DNA of 32,406 nucleotides, taken from positions 1 through 32,406 of the forward strand of contig JAGGSN010000140.1 in assembly GCA_021159005.1 (NCBI GenBank), in the 5' to 3' direction. The stretch is from Candidatus Zixiibacteriota bacterium. Lineage in GTDB: Bacteria > Zixibacteria > MSB-5A5 > UBA10806 > 4484-95. The notes below the pieces were generated by a model, which had not been told where the DNA came from, made no database searches, and saw only the letters and a list, made by a program, of their open reading frames with translations. This document shows, piece after piece, positions 21,170 through 32,100 of the stretch. A program made the translations under genes and the position numbers. Numbering within the stretch: the stretch's first letter is position 1; each line of letters begins with the position of its first letter.

Positions 21170-21505
21170 ATGATAACTCCGAAAGCAATGGTAGATGGTA
21201 CAAACTTAACGGATGCGGCGGTTACGTATTATACTGTCGGGGCCGGGACCCGGGCCGTTATTAAGAAAGCGACCTTTGTAAATGACGATACGAGTTCGCT
21301 GACGGTTACGATTAATCTCATTTCGTCCGGTGGATCCGCAACGTATGCAAACCGGTTGGCCAAAACAAAAACATTAGCTGCGGGAGAGACCTGGACGTGC
21401 TATGCCATAGAGAATCATTCACTTGAAGCAGGTGGGTTCATCTCTATGTTGGCATCCGTAACAGCGAAAGTGGGTTGCAGAATTTCAGGATATGAGGTGA
21501 CATAA
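21170..21505 (+). CDS. Small virion beta-rich protein, 111 aa
   Basis: The product starts MITPKAMVDGTNLTDAAVTY, with TRAVIKKATFVNDDTSSLTV, LAAGETWTC and a final ISGYEVT. This is a common small phage structural protein pattern (beta sandwich). Its place after the tail hub suggests a tail or virion surface role, which is inferred. GGAG precedes the start, and its stop overlaps the next ATG (TAATG). Confidence 0.7.
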   Translation: MITPKAMVDGTNLTDAAVTYYTVGAGTRAVIKKATFVNDDTSSLTVTINLISSGGSATYANRLAKTKTLAAGETWTCYAIENHSLEAGGFISMLASVTAKVGCRISGYEVT

Positions 21506-22296
21506 TGGGCTACATAGAGAATATGCAAAGACAACAGGCGTTAGATAAGAGAATGCAGCGTAGAGATGTGGAAAGAAAGGAAAGAAGACTAAGTAGATCT
21601 GAACAAAGAGCAGCCGAGAGACAAGCGGAGCAGGCGACAGTCGCTGGGGGCCAGCAGGTTGCCGCTGCCGGTCGGATGGAAGGCATGTACAAGAAGCTGC
21701 TTGGTGGCATAGGCGACACTACGGCTACTGCCACAGCTTCCGCCAGAGGTGACTTGGCGCCATGGCGTAAAGCAGGTGTGGATGCACTTGGTCAACTTCA
21801 GACAAAAATTGCCGCTGGTCCAGGAGAATTTGAAGAAAGCCCCGGGTATCAGTTTAGACTTGCCGAGGGACAGAAGGCTATTGAAAGGGGGGCTGCCGCA
21901 AGAGGTGGTGCGCTAAGCGGCGCGGCAATGAAAGCCGGGATGCGATATGGGCAAGATTTTGCTACAAAGGATTATGATAATTTTCTCCGTAGGTATTATG
22001 AGTCCATGAGCCCCCTTGAGCGGATGTCGGGACAGGGCATGGAGGCCGCAAGGGGTATGGGTGAGTTTACTTTATCAGGGGCGGGTCAGGCAGATGACGC
22101 ACGGTTTCGAGCTACACAGGGGATGGCGGGGGCTGCACAATATGGCGGTGAGTCATTGGCTGGTGGAACTATGAATGCCGCTAATATAATGGCGGCGCAG
22201 AGTGCGGGCAAGACCCAGAGAGATGTAGCTTATAATGCGTGGAAATTAGGAGAAAGTACAAGAGATCGAAGAGAAGGAATGTGGGGTTTTACTTAA
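21505..22296 (+). CDS. Ejection (DNA-transfer) protein-like, 263 aa
   Basis: The N-terminal 60 residues are a charged helix (RQQALDKRMQRRDVERKERR). The middle holds the pattern DLAPWRKAGVDALGQLQTKI, FEESPGYQFRLAEGQKAIER, GAAARGGALSGAAMKAGMRY and the Ala/Gly-rich end. This motif set is common in proteins encoded between tail hub and fibre genes of short-tailed phages, annotated as DNA transfer or internal virion proteins. These are thought to leave the virion with the DNA and help it cross the cell envelope. P22 gp7/gp20-like role is inferred from position and composition. Confidence 0.65.
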   Translation: MGYIENMQRQQALDKRMQRRDVERKERRLSRSEQRAAERQAEQATVAGGQQVAAAGRMEGMYKKLLGGIGDTTATATASARGDLAPWRKAGVDALGQLQTKIAAGPGEFEESPGYQFRLAEGQKAIERGAAARGGALSGAAMKAGMRYGQDFATKDYDNFLRRYYESMSPLERMSGQGMEAARGMGEFTLSGAGQADDARFRATQGMAGAAQYGGESLAGGTMNAANIMAAQSAGKTQRDVAYNAWKLGESTRDRREGMWGFT

Positions 22297-22314
22297 ATTG
22301 AGAGGTTACTAAAA

Positions 22315-23274
22315 ATGGCAATACCACAAGCGTACATACGAGACCCAAAACATGCGAATATCATGGCCCAGATGCTACAAGCCCGACTTGGGTATGCTAA
22401 ATTAGAACCAAAGGGACTCAAGGTATCCGGGGGGTCCGGGAAGTCTGGGGCCACTACGTTCCATGATAAACGGGCGGCCAAGAAGGCCAAGAAGGCATCG
22501 GTGAAGACGGCACAGGCTCAGGCGGAAGCTAATGTAATGAAAACTAAAGCCGCTACACAAGAGATGAAAGCCCGTGGTGAGGAGAAAAGAACCGCCGCCG
22601 AAGAGCAACGGGCGCAGCAATCCAGCAAAAATAAAATGGCCAAAGAGAGGCATAAGTCAGCTATGCTAGACGCGCTCGCCGATAGAACTAAAACAGTTAT
22701 GGGTAATCTTGGGAAATGGATGCCACAGGTAACGCAAGAAAACTATAGAGACATCTTTAACTTTGGGCGGGAGACCCTTGGTGATAGTGTGGGTTCTTTC
22801 ATGGCTAATCCGGACGAGATAGAGGGTATGAGCCCTGTAGAATGGAAAGTAGCCCACAGTAAACTATCAGGTGCCCTTGAGAGCCCCAGCGACAAGAAGG
22901 CCCGTGGGGTCGCTGCAAAAGGGGTAGAGATAGAGAAAAAACGAATGGCTAAGGATAAGACCGCCGCCCGGAAAGAATATATCCGAATACAAGGTGTGCT
23001 TGATAGGGTACGTAATACAGGTGGGTTTAGCCCAGAGATTTTCGCCATGCTATCCCCAGAGATGCAGACTACTTTACAGGGCACTGATCGCGAAGAGTAT
23101 ACCGGTTTACTGGAAGAATACTCCCAGCAACTTATGGACGAATATGGCTTTAAGTTTAAAACTAAAGAGGACGATAGGCCTCCTCCGGGGGAGCATGAGG
23201 GCAAAATTATAAGAGATATTGAATCTGGAAAACGCTTTAAATCAGATGGAAAAAATTGGAACGAGGTTAAATAA
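22315..23274 (+). CDS. Helical internal virion protein candidate, 319 aa
   Basis: Long charged helices dominate: an Ala/Lys-rich stretch at about residues 50-120 (KRAAKKAKKASVKTAQAQAE) and another at 195-230. No catalytic motif was seen. The start MAIPQAYIRDPKHANIMAQM has GAGAGG upstream, and the stop overlaps the polyvalent gene start (TAATG). Position between two probable ejected proteins suggests it is the second ejection protein. The family is not recognised. Confidence 0.58.
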   Translation: MAIPQAYIRDPKHANIMAQMLQARLGYAKLEPKGLKVSGGSGKSGATTFHDKRAAKKAKKASVKTAQAQAEANVMKTKAATQEMKARGEEKRTAAEEQRAQQSSKNKMAKERHKSAMLDALADRTKTVMGNLGKWMPQVTQENYRDIFNFGRETLGDSVGSFMANPDEIEGMSPVEWKVAHSKLSGALESPSDKKARGVAAKGVEIEKKRMAKDKTAARKEYIRIQGVLDRVRNTGGFSPEIFAMLSPEMQTTLQGTDREEYTGLLEEYSQQLMDEYGFKFKTKEDDRPPPGEHEGKIIRDIESGKRFKSDGKNWNEVK

Positions 23275-26200
23275 TGGCATACGTATTTGAAGACGAGGAG
23301 CCGACCGACAGGTATGTGTTTGAAGACGAGCCCCCACCGGAGCAAGAGCCCGTGGTCACGTCCGGCAGGTATGTGTTTGAAGACGAGGAGCCGGTAGACG
23401 TCGTACCAGCAGAACCGGAGCCAGCGGTCACATCCGGCAGGTTTGTATTTGAGGATCTTCCCACGGTGGAACCTGAACCTGAGGAGGGTCGTACATTCGC
23501 GGGCGCCTTAAAAGATGCTGGTGTGACGGTAGGGGCCTTTGCAAAAACACTTTCAAGAATACCGGAGAACCTTGCTGCGAAAACAATTTCAGCAGTTCAG
23601 GGTCAAGCGGGGGCATCGGTTGTAGACAGGGGCATCGCAGACAGATTTGTAAATTGGGTTGATGACCGTAATCGTAAATTAGCAGAGCAGTACATGGATG
23701 CCGGAGATTTTATTCCAGGTCTTATTTCTAAGAGAGACGTTGCCGAGCTTGGCCCGAACTTAGGTTTTTCTGGTGTTTCCATGGCCGGCACACTTGGTGC
23801 CGGAGCGTTGGCGTCGCCTGTGCCAATACCAGGTGCCAGAATAGCCGCGGGGATGGCCGGGGGTGCGGCAGCAGCGCATCGTATGGACACTTACCAAGTA
23901 ATGAATGAATGGCTTGAAAAAGTAAATCAGGAAAGTATAGACAAAGGATTGGGGCCGATATCTAAAGCAGAAGAAGAGAAGTTTAAAAAAGATATGAGCG
24001 CCCTTGCAACCGAGCATGGCGCATGGGAAGCCGGTCCGGAAGGACTTGGTAATATACTGGAGTTAGCTTTACTCACGGCCAAGAATTTGCCGGGCGCTAA
24101 GTGGCTGCCTAAAAAACTTACTGGGAAATTGGTTAAGGGCGGTTTACGTGCGGCGGGTTTAGCCGCCACAGAGGTAGCGACAGAGACCCCAACATTAATA
24201 GGGCAACAGCGAGTAGAAGCAAAGGCCGGTATGACAGACGAAGTGCCGTTAGAATGGACGAGCGGTAAGGACATTCTAAAATCCGCTAAAAAAGTTCTCC
24301 CGCAAGTATTGTTGTTAGCAGGATTTATGAGCGCCGGTGGTGCTGCATACCGGAAAGCCACAGGTGAGGCACCGCCTGCCGCGCCCATAGAGCCACCTGT
24401 TGAGCCACCAGCACCTGCACCTATGGATGCGGCGGTTATAGGTAAGATAGGGGAGTCTCTGAAAGCGGGGAAGATTACGCCGGAAGAGGCTCGTAATTTA
24501 ATTAAACGGCCCCGGATGGAACATTTAGCACCACAGGTTGAAGAGCTGATTAAGGTCTTGCCAACGCCACCAAAAGATGCGATAGTGGCTGAAATACCAG
24601 AGGGAGAAAGACCTATGACGGAAAAACCTGATGAAATAAAAAAACGTTCGATACTAAAAAAACTTGACGATGGTGGTACCGAGTTATATAAATTATCAAA
24701 ACCTGATTTTAAACTTGTATTTAAAGATACGGGGGGCGATGAAACAACAGCATGGATGCATAGAAGGTGGGTAGAGAAAGGGAAGCCCGATGGTAAAAAA
24801 GGAACAGAGCTAATTGAGTATTATGATAAATACGGCGTACTGGACGGAAATCGTAGGATTATTATTGAACAAGCTATTAGCGAGGGTAAAACAATACCAC
24901 CAGAAGTATTAAAAGAGTATCCTGAATACTCGAAAGATAAAGCGACTGTTGATAAGATAGTTAAAGCTGTGGAAGAGGGGCGAATTACACCTGAACAGGC
25001 CCGCGGGATAGTTAAACAACCAGATATGGCGCACTTAGCGCCGCAGATTGAAGAGTTGATTAAGGCACCCTCGGTTGTGTCTATGACAATTAAGGAAAAC
25101 ACAAAACTCAGAGAACAGGTTAAAGACACGATTAAAACAAGTCTTAAAGATGGTGGTATCAAACAAAACGCCCCTGTGAGATTCACGACTGTTGCGGAAC
25201 TGGATGACGTCTTGAAAAAAGGGGAACTGACGGTAGGGAAAGATTTTGAAGGGCAGCCAGGTATATCGGCACAGCGGGTTTACGATGACTCTGTAATATC
25301 TGCTTATGGTTCCAATGAACAGAAGCCTGTGGCTATCGTATTCCCGGAGTCCGCAGTTGAAAGTAAAGGACAGTCGGTTGATGAAGTCAAGATGAAAGCC
25401 ACAACGAAACTTCAAGACCTTAAATTTATTGTCGATGGAAAGTTACAAACATACGATGAGCTAACAGGTACGAAGGCTGCCCCTGAGCGTGAGGGAAGGG
25501 AGGAAGGTACGGCTACAGAAATATCGAAACCTGATACAAGTGTACCTGAATTTAAATCATCAGAAGAAGCTTTACGGTTTGGTAAGATTGCTACAAAGAG
25601 GGTAACCGATAGTCCTAATTTTGTTAAATGGTTTGGGAATAGTAAGGTTGTTGATGATGATGGCGCGCCCCTTGTTGTTTATCATGGTACAAATGCGGTA
25701 TTTGATACATTTAAAGAAGGTTTAGATGGGGGTATCTGGTTCACAAACAAGAAAGACGTTGCAAAAGATTTTATATTTATAAAAGGTTTTGGCAGAGAAA
25801 TAGTAAAAAAAGCATATTTATCTCTAAAAAATCCATACATACATGATATGAACGGTAGATTTTTACAAGATAGTCAGGAAGTTGTAAACAATATCAAAGA
25901 ATTAAATAACGAATTAGGCAGAAACTATGATGGTATTATTCTAAAAAATACACTTGATTATGTTGATAAAGAAATAGTATCGGATATTTACATTGCCTTC
26001 AATCCAACACAAATAAAATTAGTCGGACCCTCGGCGGCTACAGAAAAAGTGATTTCTGAATTGAAAAAGAAAGGTTTTGACGGAACGGTAGATAGGCTTA
26101 ATAGAGGAGAAATAACTCTTGATCAAGCTAAAAGTGAATTAAATGGCGATAAGTCAAGTGTAAAAATAAACGACGAGCCATTGCCGGAAGGTGCTTTCGG

Positions 26201-29123
26201 TAGGTCTTGGGACGAAATACAAAAAATGCAGGGTGGGGGGCTAAAAAAGCCCCGTACGTACGCTGATAAGATGGCCCCCAGTGCTGTACCAGTTAAAAGA
26301 AAAACGATAATGACCGAGGCGCAAAAGAAAGCCCGGCATAAGAAGAAAGTTATAAAAGAAAAACAACTCAACATAGACTCCGCAAAAGAAGCCAAAGATG
26401 CAGTGCATAGTATGATCAGAGACCGTCGGCATAGTTTAAATCTCTCTTCTTATGAAACAAACCTATTTGTTAATGATCTGGGGAAGGTTACGACCAAAGA
26501 GCAAAGGGAGATAATCCCCTTTATAATTGAGGGAACTAATGTACCGAAAGGGCTTAATCGGCCTGACTTGGAGAAAGTACTCAAACGGGACAAAAAAGTC
26601 TTAACGCAAATTGCGGCACAGGTAAGACAGCATTTTAAGAATAGCTGGGAGAAGACACAAGAGCTTGCGTCCGGAATGTCCGCACAGGAGACAGAAAATT
26701 ACGTCACTCATATATGGGATATCCCTAAGAAACGAAGACGGGAGGTAACAAACTGGTTTATAACTAAGAGTCGGTTTAAAAAACGACGGTTCATTGATAC
26801 CATAGCTGCGGGCGTTGACGAGCTGGGACTGAAACCGAAAGTCCTGGATATCGGGGAGATCATAAAGATACATGACTCAGTGGCAAACAGGGCTATTGAA
26901 AACGCAAAATTTGTAGAAGACCTCTATAACTTAAAAAAAGATGGTGTTTCACTGATTGAGCGTATGGATACAGCGCCGCAGGATTGGGTGCTTATGAACC
27001 ATCCTGCCCTGACGAAAACAGTATTTATACCGGGCGAGTCTAAAATGGGGGAAAAAGTCACACCGGAGCTACAGAATATTCTTGCAGAGATGGGTGTGGC
27101 AATAGGACATAGAATCGGACGGGGGGACGCAGCTGGTTTATACAAGACAGGTGACCCGCCAGAAATGCGCTTTAAACGGTTTATGCCAAGTAGGACGATA
27201 GCGCATGAGATCGGGCACCATATTGACTTGGCTCTTGGTCTTGGTGAGTCTTTCCTACAACGGCATAAGACAGAGCTGTACGCTCTAAATAAAAATCGGA
27301 TAGAAAAGTCAGATTTTGATCCAGAGTATACTGGGTCTACAGAGGAGCAGATAGCAGAGGCCTTTGCCTTTCTATTTACTGACCCTAAGACTATGCGTAG
27401 GGTCGCCCCAACTGCTATGGCGGACATGCTGTCGAAAATGAAACAAGACGGCAAGATATCAAAACTGATTGACTTTGATTTTGAAACGAAGTCCAAGAAC
27501 CTTGTAGAAGAACAGTTGAATACGCTGTCAAAACTTCCGGTTAAAGTCCATCCAGATTTGGCCGGGCCCCTGGGGGTCATTTTTGATAGTAGGTTCGATC
27601 GCCCAGCAATAGCCGCCTACGAAGCAATATCGGGTCTCTTAAAGAAAACTTGTTTAAGTGTATCACTGTTCCACCATGTGGCACTCGGTGAGGCAGGAAT
27701 GGTGGTTATGAATCCGCTGAAGGTACTTAGTATCTACTTGAACCCTATTAAGATTTACAAAGCAGTAGCCCACGGGGAACTGGATGTATATAAGAACACC
27801 GATCTTGCAAGGGAAGCCATTAGGAATGGTGTGCAATTGGGCGCGACTAATGACATACCAGTTCAAAAAATACAAGGGTACCTTGACGATTTTGCCGCTA
27901 AGACTAGGAATGTTTTTGTTGTAAACAAAGCAGCGAAGTTTGTTCAGACATTTAATAAGAAATGGGACGTAGCGTTGTGGGATTACCTGCATGACACGCT
28001 TAAACTGTACGCTTATGAGTCTCTATCTTCTAAGATTAAGACAGAGAAAAATAGGGTAAAAAAAAAAGAGGAGATTGGGCAGTTTATTAATGACACATTC
28101 GGTGGGCAGAATTGGGAAACGTTAATGGTGAACCCGAAAACAGTACAGATGATGACATGGGGCTTGTTGTCGGCAGATTGGACGGTCTCTACTATAAGAC
28201 AAGCACTGGCGTTTACGGGATTCGGCGCTGTGCATAAAGAGACGAGAGCAATGCGAATGAAATTAGGTTCTATCTTTTGGCTTAAAGCGGGGCTGTACTA
28301 TGGTGTCGGAATAAACTTACTGAATGCGGTTTTCCGAGCCGTAGATCAGGAAGAAAACCCTGAGTATTATAAAGATGTAGAGGACGATATCCTCAGTAAA
28401 TCTATGTTCGGGAATGCACTCGGTCACAAGACGCATTTATTTGTTGGGAGGTATGAGGACGGTACTGAAAGATATATCAGATGGGGGAAACAGTTTCGTG
28501 AACTACCCGAAATGTTGTTTGACGACGCTGGCTTTAGCCCTGTAAGTGCGTCTATAAAGAAGATAGGGGGAAAGGCTAATCCCTTACTCCAATTAACATC
28601 GCAAATAGCCACGGGGCATTCCTTGTCGCAATTTAAAAATGATGATATATACGGTAAGAAAGGATGGGACTTTACTTATGGTATAGCAAAAACGATTATG
28701 AAATCGCCACTACCGTTCAGTTCAAGAAGTTTGTTTACTCCCGGAAAGGAGTTCCACATAACTGATGTAGCTATGCCGAGCTCTAAAGGGATGTCTCGCT
28801 ATAAGACGATGAGCCTGTTTAAAACGGCCATTATTAAAAAAGATGAACGGCTTTTAAAAGAGGTGTACCAAGACGCGCTTATGAATAATCTACCTGCATA
28901 CACTCTGTTTAATGCGGCTCTAACGATGCTAAAAGCCGAAGAGACAAAAGAGTACAACCGGATTGTTAAGGATATAAAAGATATAAAAGAGTTATCCCTA
29001 CCAGAAGCTAAGGCGCTGGACAGGAGGCTAAAGCGAACTAAAAAAGAGAGGGTCGAAAAAATGGCAGGCATTAAGCTTCTTGAAATAGCGATTGCTAAGA
29101 TGGAGATACATATAAATGACTAA
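23274..29123 (+). CDS. Giant polyvalent protein (1949 aa) with ART-like and HExxH metallopeptidase domains
   Basis: Probably an ejected virion protein. In order: residues 1-65, acidic tail with four [YF]VFED motifs (3, 14, 33, 57); a Gly/Ala-rich, possibly membrane-active stretch (164-202); two near-identical repeats at about 388-427 and 559-598 (KITPEEARNLIK/HLAPQVEELIK type); a DGNRR segment near 525 resembling ParB-like motifs; an ADP-ribosyltransferase-like domain at about 780-915 (VVYHGT with His804, IWFTNKKDVAKDF, YLSLKNPY, FNPTQIKLV), matching the ART-PolyVal family; a zinc metallopeptidase with HEIGHH (1311-1316) and EEQIAEAFAF (Glu1358/Glu1362 as third ligand); then about 500 helical residues like large polyvalent protein C-terminal domains, with a hydrophobic segment near 1670-1690. 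Polyvalent proteins are known to be delivered with DNA to counter host defences. GAGG precedes the ATG. Confidence 0.8.
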   Translation: MAYVFEDEEPTDRYVFEDEPPPEQEPVVTSGRYVFEDEEPVDVVPAEPEPAVTSGRFVFEDLPTVEPEPEEGRTFAGALKDAGVTVGAFAKTLSRIPENLAAKTISAVQGQAGASVVDRGIADRFVNWVDDRNRKLAEQYMDAGDFIPGLISKRDVAELGPNLGFSGVSMAGTLGAGALASPVPIPGARIAAGMAGGAAAAHRMDTYQVMNEWLEKVNQESIDKGLGPISKAEEEKFKKDMSALATEHGAWEAGPEGLGNILELALLTAKNLPGAKWLPKKLTGKLVKGGLRAAGLAATEVATETPTLIGQQRVEAKAGMTDEVPLEWTSGKDILKSAKKVLPQVLLLAGFMSAGGAAYRKATGEAPPAAPIEPPVEPPAPAPMDAAVIGKIGESLKAGKITPEEARNLIKRPRMEHLAPQVEELIKVLPTPPKDAIVAEIPEGERPMTEKPDEIKKRSILKKLDDGGTELYKLSKPDFKLVFKDTGGDETTAWMHRRWVEKGKPDGKKGTELIEYYDKYGVLDGNRRIIIEQAISEGKTIPPEVLKEYPEYSKDKATVDKIVKAVEEGRITPEQARGIVKQPDMAHLAPQIEELIKAPSVVSMTIKENTKLREQVKDTIKTSLKDGGIKQNAPVRFTTVAELDDVLKKGELTVGKDFEGQPGISAQRVYDDSVISAYGSNEQKPVAIVFPESAVESKGQSVDEVKMKATTKLQDLKFIVDGKLQTYDELTGTKAAPEREGREEGTATEISKPDTSVPEFKSSEEALRFGKIATKRVTDSPNFVKWFGNSKVVDDDGAPLVVYHGTNAVFDTFKEGLDGGIWFTNKKDVAKDFIFIKGFGREIVKKAYLSLKNPYIHDMNGRFLQDSQEVVNNIKELNNELGRNYDGIILKNTLDYVDKEIVSDIYIAFNPTQIKLVGPSAATEKVISELKKKGFDGTVDRLNRGEITLDQAKSELNGDKSSVKINDEPLPEGAFGRSWDEIQKMQGGGLKKPRTYADKMAPSAVPVKRKTIMTEAQKKARHKKKVIKEKQLNIDSAKEAKDAVHSMIRDRRHSLNLSSYETNLFVNDLGKVTTKEQREIIPFIIEGTNVPKGLNRPDLEKVLKRDKKVLTQIAAQVRQHFKNSWEKTQELASGMSAQETENYVTHIWDIPKKRRREVTNWFITKSRFKKRRFIDTIAAGVDELGLKPKVLDIGEIIKIHDSVANRAIENAKFVEDLYNLKKDGVSLIERMDTAPQDWVLMNHPALTKTVFIPGESKMGEKVTPELQNILAEMGVAIGHRIGRGDAAGLYKTGDPPEMRFKRFMPSRTIAHEIGHHIDLALGLGESFLQRHKTELYALNKNRIEKSDFDPEYTGSTEEQIAEAFAFLFTDPKTMRRVAPTAMADMLSKMKQDGKISKLIDFDFETKSKNLVEEQLNTLSKLPVKVHPDLAGPLGVIFDSRFDRPAIAAYEAISGLLKKTCLSVSLFHHVALGEAGMVVMNPLKVLSIYLNPIKIYKAVAHGELDVYKNTDLAREAIRNGVQLGATNDIPVQKIQGYLDDFAAKTRNVFVVNKAAKFVQTFNKKWDVALWDYLHDTLKLYAYESLSSKIKTEKNRVKKKEEIGQFINDTFGGQNWETLMVNPKTVQMMTWGLLSADWTVSTIRQALAFTGFGAVHKETRAMRMKLGSIFWLKAGLYYGVGINLLNAVFRAVDQEENPEYYKDVEDDILSKSMFGNALGHKTHLFVGRYEDGTERYIRWGKQFRELPEMLFDDAGFSPVSASIKKIGGKANPLLQLTSQIATGHSLSQFKNDDIYGKKGWDFTYGIAKTIMKSPLPFSSRSLFTPGKEFHITDVAMPSSKGMSRYKTMSLFKTAIIKKDERLLKEVYQDALMNNLPAYTLFNAALTMLKAEETKEYNRIVKDIKDIKELSLPEAKALDRRLKRTKKERVEKMAGIKLLEIAIAKMEIHIND

Positions 29124-32100
29124 ACGAATAAATGTTCCACCGATGTCAGAAAAACCTACCGATCAATCAGGGCTTGTATCCCGGATATGGCACAGGTTCT
29201 TTGTGGACTTACAGAAAGCGGTGAATGCCTCCAGTGATGCAAATATCGACGGGCTCCTATCAAACGTCGGGGGTGGCGCAGGTATGGACTCGGACGTTAC
29301 GAAGCAGCAAGTATTCGATGGCACGTCCGAAAAACCTGGGCTAACAGATACCGAGGTTATGCGGGTATTCGATAGTGCCGCCGGCGAGGTGGCCAAGCAT
29401 GCTGCCACGCATACGGACGGCGAGGATGACATCCAAGATGCTACGAATGCTATAAAGGGTCTGATGACCCCAGCCTTGGTGACAGAGATAGAGGAGCTTG
29501 ATTACGTTCAGGCGCCGACAATCCTTACTGGTGACGGCATAACCGGGGGCACGAATGCCGGCACATATAAAGTAAGTGCCTTAACTGCAAAGCTACGGGC
29601 GACTAATTCCACAATAGCAGAGCTTGTGACAGTAACTCTCGCTGAACAAGATAACCAAGCAATCCCCGCAGAAAATATAACTTACTTTGTAAATCTGGAG
29701 TATAACGACGGGGATCCGGTCTTTGAGTGTAGTGTAGACCTGCCGAACCTTACGACAGCCATTCCAATCGGCAGGGTTATGTACGACGGGACTGAATTAC
29801 ATAGGACCCTGGCCGGTTTCCATTTAGCTGAGAGTGCAAAAAAATTATTCGTACGGGCGTTTAAGTTACGCAGTATAGAACTGGTACCGGGGACATCTAC
29901 AATCAGTTACTTAGCAACCGACATTCTTAAAATGACGGAGGGTGCTGCTTATTTTGGGGGGAATTATGTTTCTGCCGGGGCGGTTGATTCATCGGTTACA
30001 CCCTTCGTGATGATTTATCAGGATGGCGCCGGTGGATGGAAAGAGGGTAATCCTTTAACGGGTACAGACATCGCTTTTGTAGATGGTGGTGGGGGTAATG
30101 ATTCTATAACTCAAACCGCTGCTAAGTTTATTAAAGCAGGATACGTGGTTGGGGATGAGTTAACGATTGCCGGATCCGCAAATAATAATATCACAACAGA
30201 AATTTTAGCATTAACCGCTGGTACAATTGAAGTTGGTACTGGGTTATTAACAACCGAGGGTACCGGGCCATCCGTCACACTTAAGGCTAAAAAACATACG
30301 GTTGACTTTGCTCACTATGACGACGGGACTGGAGAATTAGCTCTTATAAAAAATTCTAAGTACGGCGCTTTCTGGGTATGGCGGCACGCTGATGACGGGG
30401 ACGTGTATGTTGTGTACGGTCGGGGTTCTTATTCTTTAGCAGCAGCCGAGTCCGCATCAATACCGACACACCCTGGCCACTTGGATGACTTTGGCGCATG
30501 GATTGGGACTTTCGGAATGCCATATGGCGGTGGGGCTTTTTCTTATATTCTAATGGCCGGGACTCAATCTTTTTCAGGCGAGGCAGTTGGCGACCATGCG
30601 CTGCTTAGTAACTTGCTGATAGCAGATGCCGGGCACACTGTAAGTGCCACCGATAAACTCTTAGGCAGATCAACAGCGGGCGCCGGAGTGGTAGAGGAGA
30701 TACCTTTAACTGCGGCAGGCCGAGCCCTGATTGATGACGCAGACACCGCAGCACAGAGGGCTACTTTAGATGTGGACCAGGCCGGAGCGGACAACAGCAC
30801 AGACGTTACACTGCATGCATCGGCTACGACCGGGGGGCTAAGTCTTACCGATCAGGAGATAAGTAACAGAGCTGCAACGAACGCACAGACGGGCTATGCT
30901 ACTGATGCGCACATAACAGCAATAGAAGCAAATACAGCAAAGGATACGAACGTATCTACCACTCTGGAGATAGGCACAAAGACCGGGACAACTGTGGCCA
31001 TAACGTCCGACGGGGGCGTTGACGATGTGACCCTTCCGGCAGCTACAACCACTGAAGCTGGCTTGATGACAGAAGCCCAGTTTGATAAGCTTGCGGGCAT
31101 AGCAACTGGTGCTGATGTAACAGAAGATAATTTAATAATAAGTAACAACTTTCTAAGAACTCCAGTATTTAGAAGTGCTGATTATAAATCATGGGCTAAA
31201 TATGGTACTGGTACTTTTACTTGGAGAGCAGAAGGTGATGATTGGGCTTTACCGAATGTAGGAACTGGGGATATTCGTCAAGGAGCTCCAGGTAGTGGTG
31301 CTGTTGATATAACATCTGAAGCAATTCCTGTAATAGAAGGTGAATCTTACTGTTTAAGCCTTTATACTTTAGCACATAGATGTAATTTATATGTAGATAT
31401 GATAGTTTATAATAAGGATGATGATATAATATTAGATAGTCCACAACCAGCAACAGCATGGAATAATAGTATTGGTGGTGCAAACGGGCAAGAATTAAAA
31501 GAATACATAAGAGTATATAATGTTTTAACTATGCCAACTAATGCTGCTTATGTTAAAGTAAGGCTTGTTAAGGAGGATACAACCGCAGGGGAGTTACATT
31601 CATATGCTTTCTTTCAATACTTTCAATTTGAAAAAACAGCATTAAATCAAACTACTCCAAGCCCTTGGGTAGGATCAACAATAGAAATAGATGACGGTGC
31701 TGATGTAACTGCTGATAATACTGCTGCTGCTATTCTTAACCAGGGCGATTTAGCTACACAAGATACCGCGGACTGGGATACGGACATCGATAACATACCC
31801 CCTATTGCTTATGGTGCTTACTGTGTAGATCCTACTAACATATGCGCTGACTCTAATTTTGCAAGAACTACTGGTTCATCAGATAATACTTTTTGGTTAA
31901 TGACGGATTCTGCTTGGGCTGCGACGTATGGTTATAATAACTCTGAAGGCGTAAGGTTAACGGTTAATGCGATAGGGAATACAACAGATTTGACTTTAAG
32001 AAATAATGATTCTATTTTTTATTTACCAGCTATAAACGGCAATACTTATCATTTTAAAATACGAGTTAAAAAAGACGCGGCACATGACGCCTCATTACTT

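Noticed and set aside
22743-23345. 200-aa minus-strand frame
   Set aside because: Antisense of the helical virion protein gene; no ribosome site and Ser/Pro-rich shadow composition.
26924-27580. 218-aa minus-strand frame
   Set aside because: Antisense of the peptidase part of the polyvalent gene; no supporting signals.
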